A DNA stretch of 36,411 nucleotides from Entomohabitans teleogrylli (GTDB lineage Bacteria; Pseudomonadota; Gammaproteobacteria; Enterobacterales; Enterobacteriaceae). Of the stretch, positions 18,934-28,433 are shown one piece after another; the stretch's first letter is position 1; each line of letters starts with the position of its first letter. Location: NCBI RefSeq assembly GCF_001484765.1, contig NZ_KQ947382.1:1-36411 (forward strand), written 5' to 3'. The position numbers were made by a program, and so were the translations under genes. The notes below the pieces were generated by a model that was not told the DNA's origin, made no database searches, and saw only the letters and a program-made list of their open reading frames with translations.

Positions 18934-18993
18934 TTTACGAAAGCGTATCCGGTGAAATAAAGTCAACCTTACGTTGGTTAATGCTACACCAAC
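18934..18993 (+). promoter_or_regulatory. trxA upstream region: possible promoter and inverted repeat
   Basis: The 118-base rhlB-trxA gap contains TTTACG (18934-18939), a 17-base spacer and ATAAAG (18957-18962), a weak promoter candidate toward trxA. It also contains an inverted repeat GTTGGT (18973-18978)/ACCAAC (18988-18993) flanking TAATGCTAC. The repeat could be in the trxA mRNA leader or be a protein site. Neither assignment is firm. Confidence 0.32.
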
Positions 18994-19022
18994 AAGGTAG
19001 TCTTAATCCTGTGGAGTAAAAC

Positions 19023-19352
19023 ATGAGCGATAAAATTATTCACCTGACTGACGACGGTTTCGACACGGATGTGCTCAAAGCGGACGGGTTGATTCTGGTT
19101 GATTTCTGGGCAGAGTGGTGTGGTCCGTGCAAAATGATCGCCCCCATTCTTGATGAGATCGCTGATGAATATCAGGGCAAACTGACGGTGGCTAAACTGA
19201 ACATCGATCAGAACCCGGCCACCGCGCCGAAGTACGGCATTCGCGGTATCCCGACGCTGCTGCTGTTCAAGAACGGCGAAGTGGCGGCGACCAAAGTGGG
19301 CGCGCTGTCTAAAGGTCAGTTGAAAGAATTCCTGGATGCTAATCTGGCATAA
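19023..19352 (+). CDS. trxA: Thioredoxin 1
   Basis: Thioredoxin 1 is the cytoplasmic protein-disulfide reductant for ribonucleotide reductase, PAPS reductase and others, recycled by TrxB. The 109 residues match E. coli with only a few substitutions (Gly12, Leu23 and Ala71 among those I see). The redox site WCGPC is at 32-36, with buried Asp27 in LVDFWAEW and the cis-proline loop GIPTL. TGGAGTAAAAC provides the ribosome binding site. Confidence 0.98.
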   Translation: MSDKIIHLTDDGFDTDVLKADGLILVDFWAEWCGPCKMIAPILDEIADEYQGKLTVAKLNIDQNPATAPKYGIRGIPTLLLFKNGEVAATKVGALSKGQLKEFLDANLA

Positions 19353-19713
19353 GGCGAATTTTTCGGTCGTGCGGCGGCGCTATTTTTGGTCGCCTGCTGG
19401 ACGACCGGTCCCCGGCGTGTTATGTTAGTTCTACTGCATTCTGAACATACCTTAGAATTGAATCTGTTTTACCCTGACTTCCCGCTGGCTATTACTGTTG
19501 TAAACTCATCTGCTGTAGTGCGTAGCAAGCGTGTGGTTATGTAATCGATATCGGGCTATTCCCCGGTCTGTCTTGTTGTTTCAGTTCTGCGTTTTCCTGT
19601 ATCCGGACCGCGATAAGACATCTGGCGAAGGCCATAAACAGGCAAGGATGACCCTGCCATACCATTCACGATACTAAGTTCGAGATTTACCCCGAGTTTA
19701 AGAACCCACCATT
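19353..19713 (+). promoter_or_regulatory. trxA-rho intergenic region: rho leader
   Basis: This 361-base gap contains no gene that I can support. After trxA there is a hairpin-forming pair GGTCGT (19365-19370)/ACGACC (19401-19406) without a T tract. The last 120 or so bases resemble the E. coli rho leader: the TTCAGTTCTGCG stretch near 19580 and the conserved CCTGCCATACCATTCACGATACTAAGTTCGAG-type segment at 19653-19684 are recognisable. In E. coli, Rho represses itself by terminating in this leader. The C/T-rich stretch at about 19556-19610 would suit Rho binding. A rhoL leader peptide like that of E. coli is not evident: the aligned ATG (19539) is followed at once by TAA. Confidence 0.6.
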
Positions 19714-20973
19714 ATGAATCTTACCGAATTAAAGAATACGCCGGTTTCTGAGCTGATTACTCTCGGCGAAAACATGGGACTGGAAAACCTGGCCCGTATG
19801 CGCAAGCAGGATATTATTTTCGCTATCCTCAAACAGCATGCGAAAAGTGGCGAGGATATTTTTGGCGACGGTGTGCTGGAGATATTACAGGATGGATTTG
19901 GATTCCTCCGCTCCGCAGACAGTTCCTACCTTGCCGGTCCCGATGATATCTACGTTTCTCCCAGCCAAATCCGCCGTTTCAACCTCCGCACAGGGGATAC
20001 TATCTCCGGTAAGATTCGCCCGCCGAAAGAGGGTGAGCGCTATTTTGCTCTGCTGAAGGTTAACGAAGTTAACTACGACAAACCTGAAAACGCCCGCAGC
20101 AAGATTCTGTTTGAGAACTTAACGCCGCTGCATGCGAATTCCCGTCTGCGGATGGAGCGCGGTAACGGTTCTACCGAAGACTTAACCGCGCGCGTACTGG
20201 ATCTGGCGTCGCCGATTGGCCGCGGTCAGCGTGGTCTGATTGTCGCACCGCCGAAAGCCGGTAAAACTATGCTGTTGCAGAACATCGCCCAGAGCATCGC
20301 CTACAATCATCCGGACTGTGTGCTGATGGTGCTGCTGATTGACGAACGCCCGGAAGAAGTGACCGAGATGCAGCGTCTGGTAAAAGGCGAAGTGGTTGCC
20401 TCTACCTTTGACGAACCGGCATCGCGCCACGTTCAGGTTGCGGAAATGGTGATCGAAAAAGCGAAACGTCTGGTTGAGCATAAAAAAGACGTCATCATTC
20501 TGCTCGACTCCATCACTCGCCTGGCGCGCGCCTACAACACCGTGGTTCCGGCATCCGGTAAAGTGCTGACCGGTGGTGTGGACGCCAACGCTCTGCACCG
20601 GCCGAAGCGTTTCTTCGGCGCCGCGCGTAACGTCGAAGAGGGCGGCAGCCTGACCATTATCGCCACGGCGCTGATCGATACCGGTTCCAAAATGGACGAG
20701 GTTATCTACGAAGAATTTAAAGGCACCGGCAACATGGAACTGCACCTGTCGCGTAAGATCGCTGAAAAGCGCGTCTTCCCGGCTATTGACTACAACCGTT
20801 CCGGTACCCGTAAAGAAGAACTGCTTACAACTCAGGAAGAACTGCAGAAAATGTGGATCCTGCGCAAGATTATCCATCCGATGGGGGAGATCGATGCCAT
20901 GGAGTTCCTGATTAACAAACTGGCGATGACCAAAACCAATGACGAATTCTTCGATATGATGAAGCGCTCGTAA
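19714..20973 (+). CDS. rho: Transcription termination factor Rho
   Basis: Rho is the hexameric RNA-dependent ATPase/helicase that ends untranslated transcripts. It has 419 residues exactly as in E. coli and appears nearly identical. The N-terminal RNA-binding OSB domain includes GFGFLR (61-66) and [13 protein letters not shown]. The ATPase domain has Walker A PPKAGKT (179-185), Walker [14 protein letters not shown], the Q loop and the R loop ([14 protein letters not shown]). It follows a long autoregulatory leader and ends at a strong terminator. Confidence 0.98.
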   Translation: MNLTELKNTPVSELITLGENMGLENLARMRKQDIIFAILKQHAKSGEDIFGDGVLEILQDGFGFLRSADSSYLAGPDDIYVSPSQIRRFNLRTGDTISGKIRPPKEGERYFALLKVNEVNYDKPENARSKILFENLTPLHANSRLRMERGNGSTEDLTARVLDLASPIGRGQRGLIVAPPKAGKTMLLQNIAQSIAYNHPDCVLMVLLIDERPEEVTEMQRLVKGEVVASTFDEPASRHVQVAEMVIEKAKRLVEHKKDVIILLDSITRLARAYNTVVPASGKVLTGGVDANALHRPKRFFGAARNVEEGGSLTIIATALIDTGSKMDEVIYEEFKGTGNMELHLSRKIAEKRVFPAIDYNRSGTRKEELLTTQEELQKMWILRKIIHPMGEIDAMEFLINKLAMTKTNDEFFDMMKRS

Positions 20974-20990
20974 TCGCAAGAAACTCGGGG

Positions 20991-21017
20991 AACGCCACGC
21001 TTTGACGTGGCGTTTTT
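20991..21017 (+). terminator. Intrinsic terminator of rho
   Basis: The 9-bp stem AACGCCACG (20991-20999)/CGTGGCGTT (21006-21014) with a 6-base loop is followed by T residues to 21017. It lies 18 bases after the rho stop. Confidence 0.93.
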
Positions 21018-21121
21018 CGTTTCTGCTATATACGATATGAATTAGCCATTTGTCTGATCCCCGGCAGGACCGATCTGTTATGCGCCCATGAGCCTTTTGT
21101 GCATGCGGTGTTTTTTGTTGT

Positions 21122-21149
21122 TTGTTCTGGCATAGTTTTTGCTTATGAA
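21122..21149 (+). promoter_or_regulatory. Possible promoter of the ECA (wec) operon
   Basis: TTGTTC (21122-21127), a 16-base spacer and TATGAA (21144-21149) stand about 30 bases before the wecA GTG. The operon must have a promoter between the rho terminator and wecA, but the match is only fair and the implied leader is short. Another upstream promoter is possible. Confidence 0.35.
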
Positions 21150-21179
21150 AACTGCAAGTTTTGGCAGAGAGTCGTTATT

Positions 21180-22298
21180 GTGAACCTACTGAGCATGTGT
21201 ACTGACCTCGTTCTGGTTTTTATTTTGACGCTGGTTTTTCTTTTCTTTGCACGAAAAATCGCCAAAAGAATTGGGTTGGTGGATAAGCCGAACTATCGGA
21301 AACGACATCAGGGAGTGATTCCGCTGGTTGGCGGCATCTCTGTGTATTTTGGGATCTGCTGTACATTTTTTATCGCATGGGTGACGTCGAGTTACTACAT
21401 TCCCTGGGCGCGTCTGTATCTGTTCTGCGCCGGGGTGTTGGTGCTGGTCGGCGCTCTCGACGACCGCTACGATATCAGTGTGAAAATTCGCGCTGCGGTG
21501 CAGGCCGGTATCGCTATTGTGATGATGTTCGCCGGCGGTCTGTATCTCAACAGTCTCGGTTTTATTTTTGGGTCGTGGGAGCTGTTTCTCGGGCCGTTCG
21601 GCTATGTGCTGACGCTGTTTGCCGTCTGGGCGGCCATCAATGCATTCAACATGGTGGACGGTATCGACGGCCTGCTCGGCGGCCTTTCCTGTGTCTCTTT
21701 TGCCGCGCTGGGCGCGATTCTGCTGTTTGACGGCCAGCTTAGCCTGGCGATGTGGTGTTTCGCCATGATTGCCGCCATCCTGCCTTATATTATGCTTAAT
21801 CTTGGTGTGCTGGGGCGTCGCTATAAAGTGTTTATGGGGGATGCCGGCAGTACGTTTATCGGTTTCACGCTAATCTGGCTGCTGCTGGAAACCACCCAGG
21901 GGGAAACCCACCCGATTAGCCCGGTCACCGCGCTGTGGATTATCGCCATTCCGCTGATGGATATGATTGCCATCATGTATCGGCGCCTGCGCAAAGGTCA
22001 GAGCCCATTCTCCGCTGACCGCCAGCATATCCACCATTTAATTATGCGCGCCGGGTTCACTTCCCGGCAGGCGTTTGTCCTGATTACCTTTGCCGCGGCG
22101 CTGCTGGCGTCGATCGGTGTGCTGAGCGAGTACTATGCCATTTTCCCGGAATGGTTCATGTTGGTACTGTTCTTGCTTGCGTTTTTGCTTTATGGCTACT
22201 GCATCAAACGCGCCTGGAAAGTGGCTCGCTTCGTGAAGCGCGTAAAAAGGCGGCTGCGCCGCGGTAACAACAAGAACCCACCCTTAACCAGACCATGA
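21180..22298 (+). CDS. wecA: Undecaprenyl-phosphate GlcNAc-1-phosphate transferase
   Basis: WecA (Rfe) transfers GlcNAc-1-P from UDP-GlcNAc to undecaprenyl phosphate, making lipid I of ECA and starting many O antigens. It is a polytopic inner-membrane PNPT-family enzyme with about 11 hydrophobic segments. Visible motifs are the Asp-rich DDRYD, the NMVDGIDGLLGG loop, GRRYKVFMGDAGST and the cytoplasmic DRQHIHHLIMR His motif. I choose GTG 21180 (MNLLSMCTDLV, 372 residues), which fits the E. coli N terminus (367 residues). Upstream in-frame codons from 21099 lack similarity. Its stop overlaps the ATGA at 22295. Confidence 0.95.
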   Translation: MNLLSMCTDLVLVFILTLVFLFFARKIAKRIGLVDKPNYRKRHQGVIPLVGGISVYFGICCTFFIAWVTSSYYIPWARLYLFCAGVLVLVGALDDRYDISVKIRAAVQAGIAIVMMFAGGLYLNSLGFIFGSWELFLGPFGYVLTLFAVWAAINAFNMVDGIDGLLGGLSCVSFAALGAILLFDGQLSLAMWCFAMIAAILPYIMLNLGVLGRRYKVFMGDAGSTFIGFTLIWLLLETTQGETHPISPVTALWIIAIPLMDMIAIMYRRLRKGQSPFSADRQHIHHLIMRAGFTSRQAFVLITFAAALLASIGVLSEYYAIFPEWFMLVLFLLAFLLYGYCIKRAWKVARFVKRVKRRLRRGNNKNPPLTRP

Positions 22299-22309
22299 TT
22301 GGGGAAGCG

Positions 22310-23356
22310 ATGAAACAACAGATACCCGGAGAACGGCCGGCGACGGCGGATAACGAGCTGGATATTCGCGGCCTGTTCCACACCCTGTGGCGTGGAAAAC
22401 TGTGGATTATTGGCCTGGGGGCGCTGTTTGGCCTGGGGGCGCTGGTGTACACGGTTTTTGCCCGCCAGGAGTGGAGCGCCACGGCTATCACCGACCGGCC
22501 GGCAGTCAACATGTTGAGCGGTTATTACTCCCAGGCGCAGTTCCTGCGCAATCTGGACAGTAAAATTAACCAGGAAACTCCGGCGCTGCCTTCGGTCATG
22601 GATGAAGCTTATAAAGAGTTCATCATGCAGCTCTCGTCCTGGGATACCCGGCGTGATTTCTGGTCGCAGACCGATTATTACAAGCAGCGTCAGAGCGGCA
22701 ACAGTAAGGCCGATGCGGCGCTGCTCGACGAGCTGATCAATGACATCCAGTTCTCATTCGCCGATCCGCTGCGCAATATCAACGATAATATCAAACTGGT
22801 GGCGGAAACGGCGGCGGATGCCAATAACCTGCTACGCCAGTATGTGGCGTTCGCCAGCCAGCGGGCCGCCAGCCATCTGAATGAAGAGCTGAAAGGGGCA
22901 TGGGCGGCGAGAACTATCCAGATGAAAGCCCAGGTAAAACGCCAGGACGCGGTAGCCAGAGCGTTGTTCGAACGCAAAGTGCGCAGTGTCCAGGAGGCGC
23001 TGAGCATCGCCATGCGTAACAACATCAGCCGGGCGGAAACCGATGTCCCGGCAGAGCAGTTGCCTGACTCGGAGCTATTCATGCTGGGGCGCCCGCTATT
23101 GCAGGCGCGGCTGGAAAATTTGCAGGCGGCGGGCCCGGACTACGATGTGGATTATGAGCAAAACAGGGCCATGCTGGCGACGTTGAATGTCGGCCCGACC
23201 CTGGAGCCACGTTTTCAGACGTATCGTTATCTGCGTACGCCGGAGGAGCCGGTGAAACGCGACAGCCCGCGCCGCGCTTTTCTAATGGTGATGTGGGGGA
23301 TTGTCGGGGCCATGGTCGGGGCCGGCGTGGCGCTGGTGCGGCGTCCGCGCGACTGA
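22310..23356 (+). CDS. wzzE: ECA polysaccharide chain-length modulator
   Basis: WzzE sets the modal number of trisaccharide repeats made by WzyE. The Wzz/PCP-1 layout is clear: a short cytoplasmic N terminus, a first membrane helix about residues 32-50 (LWIIGLGALFGLGALVYTVF), a large periplasmic helical domain, and a C-terminal Pro-rich motif before a second helix (RRAFLMVMWGIVGAMVGAG). I start at ATG 22310 (MKQQIPGE, 348 residues as in E. coli), preceded by GGGGA. The alternative ATG at 22295 overlaps the wecA stop and adds five residues. Confidence 0.94.
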   Translation: MKQQIPGERPATADNELDIRGLFHTLWRGKLWIIGLGALFGLGALVYTVFARQEWSATAITDRPAVNMLSGYYSQAQFLRNLDSKINQETPALPSVMDEAYKEFIMQLSSWDTRRDFWSQTDYYKQRQSGNSKADAALLDELINDIQFSFADPLRNINDNIKLVAETAADANNLLRQYVAFASQRAASHLNEELKGAWAARTIQMKAQVKRQDAVARALFERKVRSVQEALSIAMRNNISRAETDVPAEQLPDSELFMLGRPLLQARLENLQAAGPDYDVDYEQNRAMLATLNVGPTLEPRFQTYRYLRTPEEPVKRDSPRRAFLMVMWGIVGAMVGAGVALVRRPRD

Positions 23357-23417
23357 TATTGGGTGAACGAGGGACGACAAGGGTTCTTCATCATTTTTTA
23401 ACAAAAAGAGAATCGCT

Positions 23418-24548
23418 GTGAAAGTGTTAACAGTTTTTGGCACGCGCCCGGAAGCCATCAAAATGGCGCCTCTGGTACATGCGTTGGCGAAAGACGCCTG
23501 CTTTGACGCCAGGGTATGCGTAACGGCCCAGCATCGTGAGATGCTGGATCAGGTCCTGCACCTGTTTTCAATCCAGCCGGACTACGATCTCAACATCATG
23601 AAGCCGGGTCAGGGGCTGACGGAAATTACCTGTCGCATCCTGGAAGGGCTGAAACCGGTGCTGGAATCGTTCCGACCGGATGCGGTGCTGGTACATGGCG
23701 ATACGGCTACGACGGTCGCCGCCAGCCTGGCCGCGTTCTATCAGCGTATCCCGGTCGGGCATGTCGAGGCGGGCCTGCGTACCGGCGATCTCTACTCCCC
23801 ATGGCCGGAGGAGGCTAATCGGACCCTGACCGGCCACCTGGCCAGCTGGCATTTCGCGCCGACGGAAACGTCCCGGCAAAACCTGCTGCGCGAGAATATT
23901 GCCGATGCGCGGATTTTTGTGACCGGCAATACGGTGATCGACGCGCTGTTATTGGTACGCGACCGGTTACAGGCCGATGAGCCACTGGCGCAGTCGCTGG
24001 CCGGCCGCTACCCGTTCCTCGATCCCGGTAAAAAAATGATCCTGGTGACCGGACACCGCCGCGAGAGTTTTGGCCAGGGATTCGAACATATTTGCCAGGC
24101 GCTGGCTGAGATCGCCGCCAGCCACCAGGACGTGCAGATTGTCTATCCGGTACATCTGAACCCCAATGTCAGCGAACCCGTCAACCGTATTCTCGGCAAC
24201 ACCAGTAATGTTGTCCTGATTGAACCGCAGGACTATCTGCCGTTCGTCTGGCTTATGAACCAGGCGTATCTGATTCTCACTGATTCAGGGGGTATTCAGG
24301 AAGAGGCGCCTTCGCTGGGTAAACCCGTGCTGGTGATGCGCGATACCACGGAACGTCCGGAGGCCGTGGAGGCGGGTACTGTACGTCTGGTGGGGACCGA
24401 TACCCAAACTATCGTCGACCAGGTGAACCGCTTGTTACTGGACGACAACGAATATCAGGCGATGAGCCGGGCCCATAACCCGTACGGAGATGGTAAGGCG
24501 TGTATGCGTATCCTGGCGGCGTTGAAACAGCATCAGGTGGCGTCATGA
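23418..24548 (+). CDS. wecB: UDP-N-acetylglucosamine 2-epimerase
   Basis: WecB makes UDP-ManNAc from UDP-GlcNAc for ECA. The 376 residues match E. coli in length. It has the GT-B-like epimerase fold, with [14 protein letters not shown] at the N terminus, [10 protein letters not shown], the catalytic-site stretch [13 protein letters not shown] (about 207-219), and [17 protein letters not shown] in the C-terminal UDP-binding domain. The start is a GTG, in frame with [13 protein letters not shown] as in E. coli. The stop overlaps wecC by ATGA. Confidence 0.96.
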   Translation: MKVLTVFGTRPEAIKMAPLVHALAKDACFDARVCVTAQHREMLDQVLHLFSIQPDYDLNIMKPGQGLTEITCRILEGLKPVLESFRPDAVLVHGDTATTVAASLAAFYQRIPVGHVEAGLRTGDLYSPWPEEANRTLTGHLASWHFAPTETSRQNLLRENIADARIFVTGNTVIDALLLVRDRLQADEPLAQSLAGRYPFLDPGKKMILVTGHRRESFGQGFEHICQALAEIAASHQDVQIVYPVHLNPNVSEPVNRILGNTSNVVLIEPQDYLPFVWLMNQAYLILTDSGGIQEEAPSLGKPVLVMRDTTERPEAVEAGTVRLVGTDTQTIVDQVNRLLLDDNEYQAMSRAHNPYGDGKACMRILAALKQHQVAS

Positions 24549-25807
24549 GTTTTGAAACAATCTCTGTTATTGGCCTGGGATACATAGGCCTGCCGACCGC
24601 GGCGGCGTTTGCGTCGCGTCGCAGGCAGGTCATCGGCATCGACATTAACCAGGGCGCGGTGGATACCATCAATCGCGGGGAAATTCATATTGTCGAGCCA
24701 GAGCTGGACAGGGTGGTCAAGGCCGCCGTGGAAGGCGGTCATTTACGGGCCAGTACGACGCCGGTAGAAGCTGATGCTTTCCTGATAGCGGTGCCAACCC
24801 CGTTTAAGGGTGAGCATGAACCTGACATGGCCTTTGTTCAGGCGGCGGCGCGCTCTATTGCCCCGGTGCTGAAGAAAGGCGCGCTGGTGGTTCTGGAATC
24901 CACCTCGCCGGTGGGCGCGACCGAGGAAGTCGCGGCCTGTCTGGCGGCGCTGCGTCCGGATCTGACGTTCCCCCAGCAGGTCGGGGAGAGCGCCGATGTG
25001 AATATCGCCTATTGCCCGGAGCGCGTTCTGCCGGGGAAAATCATGGTCGAGCTGTTCAAAAACGATCGCGTTATTGGCGGTATGACGCCGGCCTGCTCCG
25101 CCCGCGCCAGTGAGCTGTATAAAATTTTCCTTGAAGGCGAGTGCGTAGTGACCAATTCACGCACCGCGGAGCTGTGTAAGCTGACGGAAAACAGCTTCCG
25201 CGATGTCAATATTGCCTTCGCCAATGAGCTGTCGCTGATTTGCGACCAGCAGGATATCAATGTCTGGGAGCTGATTCGTCTGGCCAACCGCCATCCGCGC
25301 GTCAATATTCTGCAGCCCGGCCCTGGCGTCGGCGGCCACTGCATCGCTGTCGATCCGTGGTTTATCGTGGCCCAGAATCCGGCGCAGGCGCGACTAATTC
25401 GCACCGCCCGGGAAGTTAACGACAGCAAGCCCCACTGGGTGCTGGAAAAAGTTAAAGCCGCGGTAGCCGATTGCCTGATGGCGACCGGTCGCCAGCCGGA
25501 GAGCATCCGGATTGCCTGCTTCGGGCTGGCCTTTAAGCCGGATATTGACGATTTGCGCGAAAGCCCGGCGATGGAGGTGGCCCACGCCATCGGCCAGTGG
25601 CAGCGCGGCGAGCTATTGATTGTCGAGCCGAATATCCACCATTTGCCGGCGAAGCTGGCGGATAAAGGGCGTCTGGTCGGCCTGAATGAAGCGCTGGAGC
25701 AGGCGGATGTGCTGGTCATGCTGGTCGACCATCAGGCCTTTAAAGCCATTCCTGGTACGGATATTAAACAGCCGTGGCTGGTGGATACCAAAGGAGTATG
25801 GCGTTGA
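24545..25807 (+). CDS. wecC: UDP-N-acetyl-D-mannosamine dehydrogenase
   Basis: WecC oxidises UDP-ManNAc twice to UDP-ManNAcA, the second ECA sugar, with NAD+. The 420 residues have the UDP-glucose/GDP-mannose dehydrogenase layout: NAD-binding [16 protein letters not shown] at the N terminus, central [10 protein letters not shown] and the [20 protein letters not shown] helix, the catalytic Cys in [15 protein letters not shown], then the C-terminal UDP-binding domain with [19 protein letters not shown] 24545 overlaps the wecB stop, and [10 protein letters not shown] matches E. coli. Confidence 0.96.
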   Translation: MSFETISVIGLGYIGLPTAAAFASRRRQVIGIDINQGAVDTINRGEIHIVEPELDRVVKAAVEGGHLRASTTPVEADAFLIAVPTPFKGEHEPDMAFVQAAARSIAPVLKKGALVVLESTSPVGATEEVAACLAALRPDLTFPQQVGESADVNIAYCPERVLPGKIMVELFKNDRVIGGMTPACSARASELYKIFLEGECVVTNSRTAELCKLTENSFRDVNIAFANELSLICDQQDINVWELIRLANRHPRVNILQPGPGVGGHCIAVDPWFIVAQNPAQARLIRTAREVNDSKPHWVLEKVKAAVADCLMATGRQPESIRIACFGLAFKPDIDDLRESPAMEVAHAIGQWQRGELLIVEPNIHHLPAKLADKGRLVGLNEALEQADVLVMLVDHQAFKAIPGTDIKQPWLVDTKGVWR

Positions 25808-26871
25808 AACGGATTATGGTGACCGGGGGCGCCGGGTTTATTGGATCGGCGCTGGTGCGCCATATCATCGGCAACACGGGCGATGCCGTGGTGGTGGTGG
25901 ACAAGCTCACCTACGCCGGTAATCTGGCGTCGCTGGCGCCGGTGGCCGACAGCGATCGCTTCGCGTTTGAACAGGTGGATATCTGCCAGCGCGGAGAGCT
26001 GGAGCGGGTGTTTGCCCGCTGGCAGCCGGACTGTGTAATGCATCTGGCGGCGGAAAGCCATGTCGATCGCTCCATTGACGGCCCGGCGGCGTTTATCGAA
26101 ACCAATATCGTTGGCACTTACACCCTGCTGGAAGCGGCGCGCGGCTACTGGAGCGCGCTGCCTGAGCCGCGTCGGGCGGCGTTTCGTTTTCACCACATTT
26201 CCACAGATGAAGTGTACGGGGATCTACACGACGCAGAGGATTTCTTCACGGAAACCACGCCTTATGCGCCGAGCAGCCCCTATTCCGCCTCCAAGGCCAG
26301 TAGTGACCATCTGGTGCGCGCCTGGCTGCGTACTTACGGGCTGCCGACGCTGGTCACCAACTGTTCCAACAATTACGGGCCGTACCACTTTCCGGAAAAG
26401 TTAATTCCGCTGATGATCCTCAATGCTCTGGCCGGTAAGCCGCTGCCGGTATACGGCAACGGCCAACAGGTTCGCGACTGGCTGTTTGTTGAAGATCACG
26501 CACGGGCGCTGTATCTGGTGGCGACCCGCGGCGCGCCGGGGGAGACGTATAACATCGGCGGCCATAACGAAAAGACCAACCTGGCGGTGGTGGAAACCCT
26601 CTGCCAGTTGCTGGAGAGCATGGTGCCGGATAAACCGGCCGGCGTGGCCCACTATCGCGATCTGATTACCTTTGTCGCCGATCGTCCCGGGCACGATCGG
26701 CGCTACGCCATCGACGCCGGGAAAATCGAGCGCGAACTGGGCTGGCGTCCGCAGGAGACATTCGACAGCGGCATTCGCAAAACGGTGGCGTGGTATCTGG
26801 CGAATGAAGCCTGGTGGAAACAGGTTCTCGACGGAAGCTATCAGGGCGAACGCCTGGGCCTGAAACGCTGA
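25804..26871 (+). CDS. rffG: dTDP-glucose 4,6-dehydratase, ECA locus
   Basis: RffG forms dTDP-4-keto-6-deoxyglucose, the precursor of dTDP-Fuc4NAc. It is an extended SDR enzyme with TGGAGFIGS near the N terminus, [26 protein letters not shown] carrying the Asp-Glu catalytic pair, YSASKASSD (YxxxK) and [18 protein letters not shown] prefer the TTG at 25804 (MKRIMVTGG, 355 residues as in E. coli), because AAGGAG (25791-25796) is 7 bases upstream of it and TTGA overlaps the wecC stop. The ATG at 25798 has that Shine-Dalgarno only one base away. If ATG is used, the protein is two residues longer. Confidence 0.93.
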   Translation: MKRIMVTGGAGFIGSALVRHIIGNTGDAVVVVDKLTYAGNLASLAPVADSDRFAFEQVDICQRGELERVFARWQPDCVMHLAAESHVDRSIDGPAAFIETNIVGTYTLLEAARGYWSALPEPRRAAFRFHHISTDEVYGDLHDAEDFFTETTPYAPSSPYSASKASSDHLVRAWLRTYGLPTLVTNCSNNYGPYHFPEKLIPLMILNALAGKPLPVYGNGQQVRDWLFVEDHARALYLVATRGAPGETYNIGGHNEKTNLAVVETLCQLLESMVPDKPAGVAHYRDLITFVADRPGHDRRYAIDAGKIERELGWRPQETFDSGIRKTVAWYLANEAWWKQVLDGSYQGERLGLKR

Positions 26872-26892
26872 ATCTGACAACGGAGTCGGCCA

Positions 26893-27774
26893 ATGAAAGG
26901 TATTATTCTGGCGGGAGGATCGGGAACCCGTTTGCATCCGATAACCCGCGGCGTGTCGAAGCAATTACTGCCGATTTACGACAAGCCGATGATTTACTAT
27001 CCCCTGTCGGTGCTGATGCTGGCCGGGATTCGCGACATTTTGATTATTACCACGCCGGAAGACCAGGCCTCGTATCAGCGGTTGCTGGGTAATGGCGATG
27101 TATTCGGTATTCGCCTGGATTATGCGGCGCAGCCGAGTCCGGACGGGCTGGCGCAGGCATTTATCATAGGCGAGCATTTTCTGGCCGGCGAACCTTCCTG
27201 TCTGGTGCTGGGTGACAATATCTTTTTCGGCCAGGGGTTTAGCCCGAAACTGCGTCAGGTGGCCAGTCGCCAGGCCGGCGCGACGATTTTCGGCTATCAG
27301 GTGATGGATCCGCAGCGCTTTGGCGTGGTGGAATTTGATGACAATTTCCGCGCTCTGTCGCTGGAAGAAAAACCGGCGCAGCCGCGTTCTAACTGGGCGG
27401 TAACCGGTCTGTATTTCTACGACAGCAACGTGGTGGATTATGCGAAGCGGGTGAAACCCTCGGCGCGCGGCGAGCTGGAGATTACCTCCATCAACCAGAT
27501 GTACCTCGAGGCCGGGCAACTGACAGTGGAACTGCTGGGGCGCGGTTTTGCCTGGCTGGATACCGGCACCCACGACAGCCTGATTGAAGCCAGTACCTTT
27601 GTGCAGACAGTGGAAAAACGCCAGGGATTCAAGATCGCCTGTCTTGAGGAGATCGCCTGGCGTAATGGCTGGCTGGACGACGGCGGGGTCCGCGAGGCGG
27701 CGCTGCGTCTGGAGAAGACCGGCTACGGCCAATATTTACTGGAGCTATTGCGTGCGCGTCCTCGCCAGTATTGA
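26893..27774 (+). CDS. rffH: Glucose-1-phosphate thymidylyltransferase, ECA locus
   Basis: RffH makes dTDP-glucose from glucose-1-phosphate and dTTP, feeding RffG. The 293 residues match E. coli RffH. The nucleotidyltransferase signature [20 protein letters not shown] starts at residue 8, followed by [28 protein letters not shown] and the sugar-binding [10 protein letters not shown] and [16 protein letters not shown] lies upstream of the ATG. Its last 23 bases overlap the wecD start in another frame. Confidence 0.96.
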   Translation: MKGIILAGGSGTRLHPITRGVSKQLLPIYDKPMIYYPLSVLMLAGIRDILIITTPEDQASYQRLLGNGDVFGIRLDYAAQPSPDGLAQAFIIGEHFLAGEPSCLVLGDNIFFGQGFSPKLRQVASRQAGATIFGYQVMDPQRFGVVEFDDNFRALSLEEKPAQPRSNWAVTGLYFYDSNVVDYAKRVKPSARGELEITSINQMYLEAGQLTVELLGRGFAWLDTGTHDSLIEASTFVQTVEKRQGFKIACLEEIAWRNGWLDDGGVREAALRLEKTGYGQYLLELLRARPRQY

Positions 27775-28429
27775 CCCCCTGAACTGGGAGAGCGAATTCT
27801 TCGCCATCCGCAGCGGTATTGTGCGCTTTACGGCCAATGGCGAACCGCTCAATGAAGCGCGGCTGGCGGCCTGGCCGCGGGTACAGGCGAAAATCGCCAG
27901 TGCGCGCAGCGATCGGCTGGATGCGTTACAGGGGCTGGGCTTCCGGCTGGTGGAAGGGGAAATCGACTTTCTGCTGGCGGTGGGGAGTGGTAATCGCGAT
28001 GCCGGCCTGCAGGTCGCTGACGCGGCGGATATCCCGATGCTGCGTGAGATGGCGGCGCGCCAGTTCAGCCAGAGCCGCTTTCGCGCCCCGTGGTACCAGC
28101 CGCAGGACAGCGGGCGCTTTTATGCTTGCTGGGTAGAAAACGCGGTACGGGGGACCTTCGATCATCAGTGTCTGATACTGCGCAATTCGGATGCCTCCTG
28201 CCGGGGATTTGTTACACTACGCCAGCTTGATGGCGGCGCGGCGCGCATCGGTCTGCTGGCCGGACGCGGCGCAGGGGAAGCGCTGATGGCGGCGGCGCGC
28301 TTCTGGTGTGAAACGCGCGGACTGACGCAACTGTTCGTCGCTACCCAGATCAGCAACCGCGCCGCAATTCGACGCTATATTCACAGCGGCGCTGTGCCTG
28401 ACAGCAGCGCTTACTGGTTATACAGGTGA
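27752..28429 (+). CDS. wecD: dTDP-fucosamine N-acetyltransferase
   Basis: WecD (RffC) acetylates dTDP-4-amino-4,6-dideoxygalactose with acetyl-CoA to give dTDP-Fuc4NAc. The 225-residue protein has a variable N-terminal half and a GNAT domain in the C-terminal half, with the acetyl-CoA loop [13 protein letters not shown] and the highly conserved [10 protein letters not shown] and [15 protein letters not shown]. The start is inferred: GTG 27752 gives [12 protein letters not shown], aligning residue for residue with the E. coli N terminus (MPVRASIEPLTW as I recall). It lies 23 bases inside rffH, consistent with translational coupling. The in-frame stretch upstream is rffH sequence in another frame. 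Confidence 0.9.
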   Translation: MRVLASIDPLNWESEFFAIRSGIVRFTANGEPLNEARLAAWPRVQAKIASARSDRLDALQGLGFRLVEGEIDFLLAVGSGNRDAGLQVADAADIPMLREMAARQFSQSRFRAPWYQPQDSGRFYACWVENAVRGTFDHQCLILRNSDASCRGFVTLRQLDGGAARIGLLAGRGAGEALMAAARFWCETRGLTQLFVATQISNRAAIRRYIHSGAVPDSSAYWLYR

Positions 28430-28433
28430 AAAG

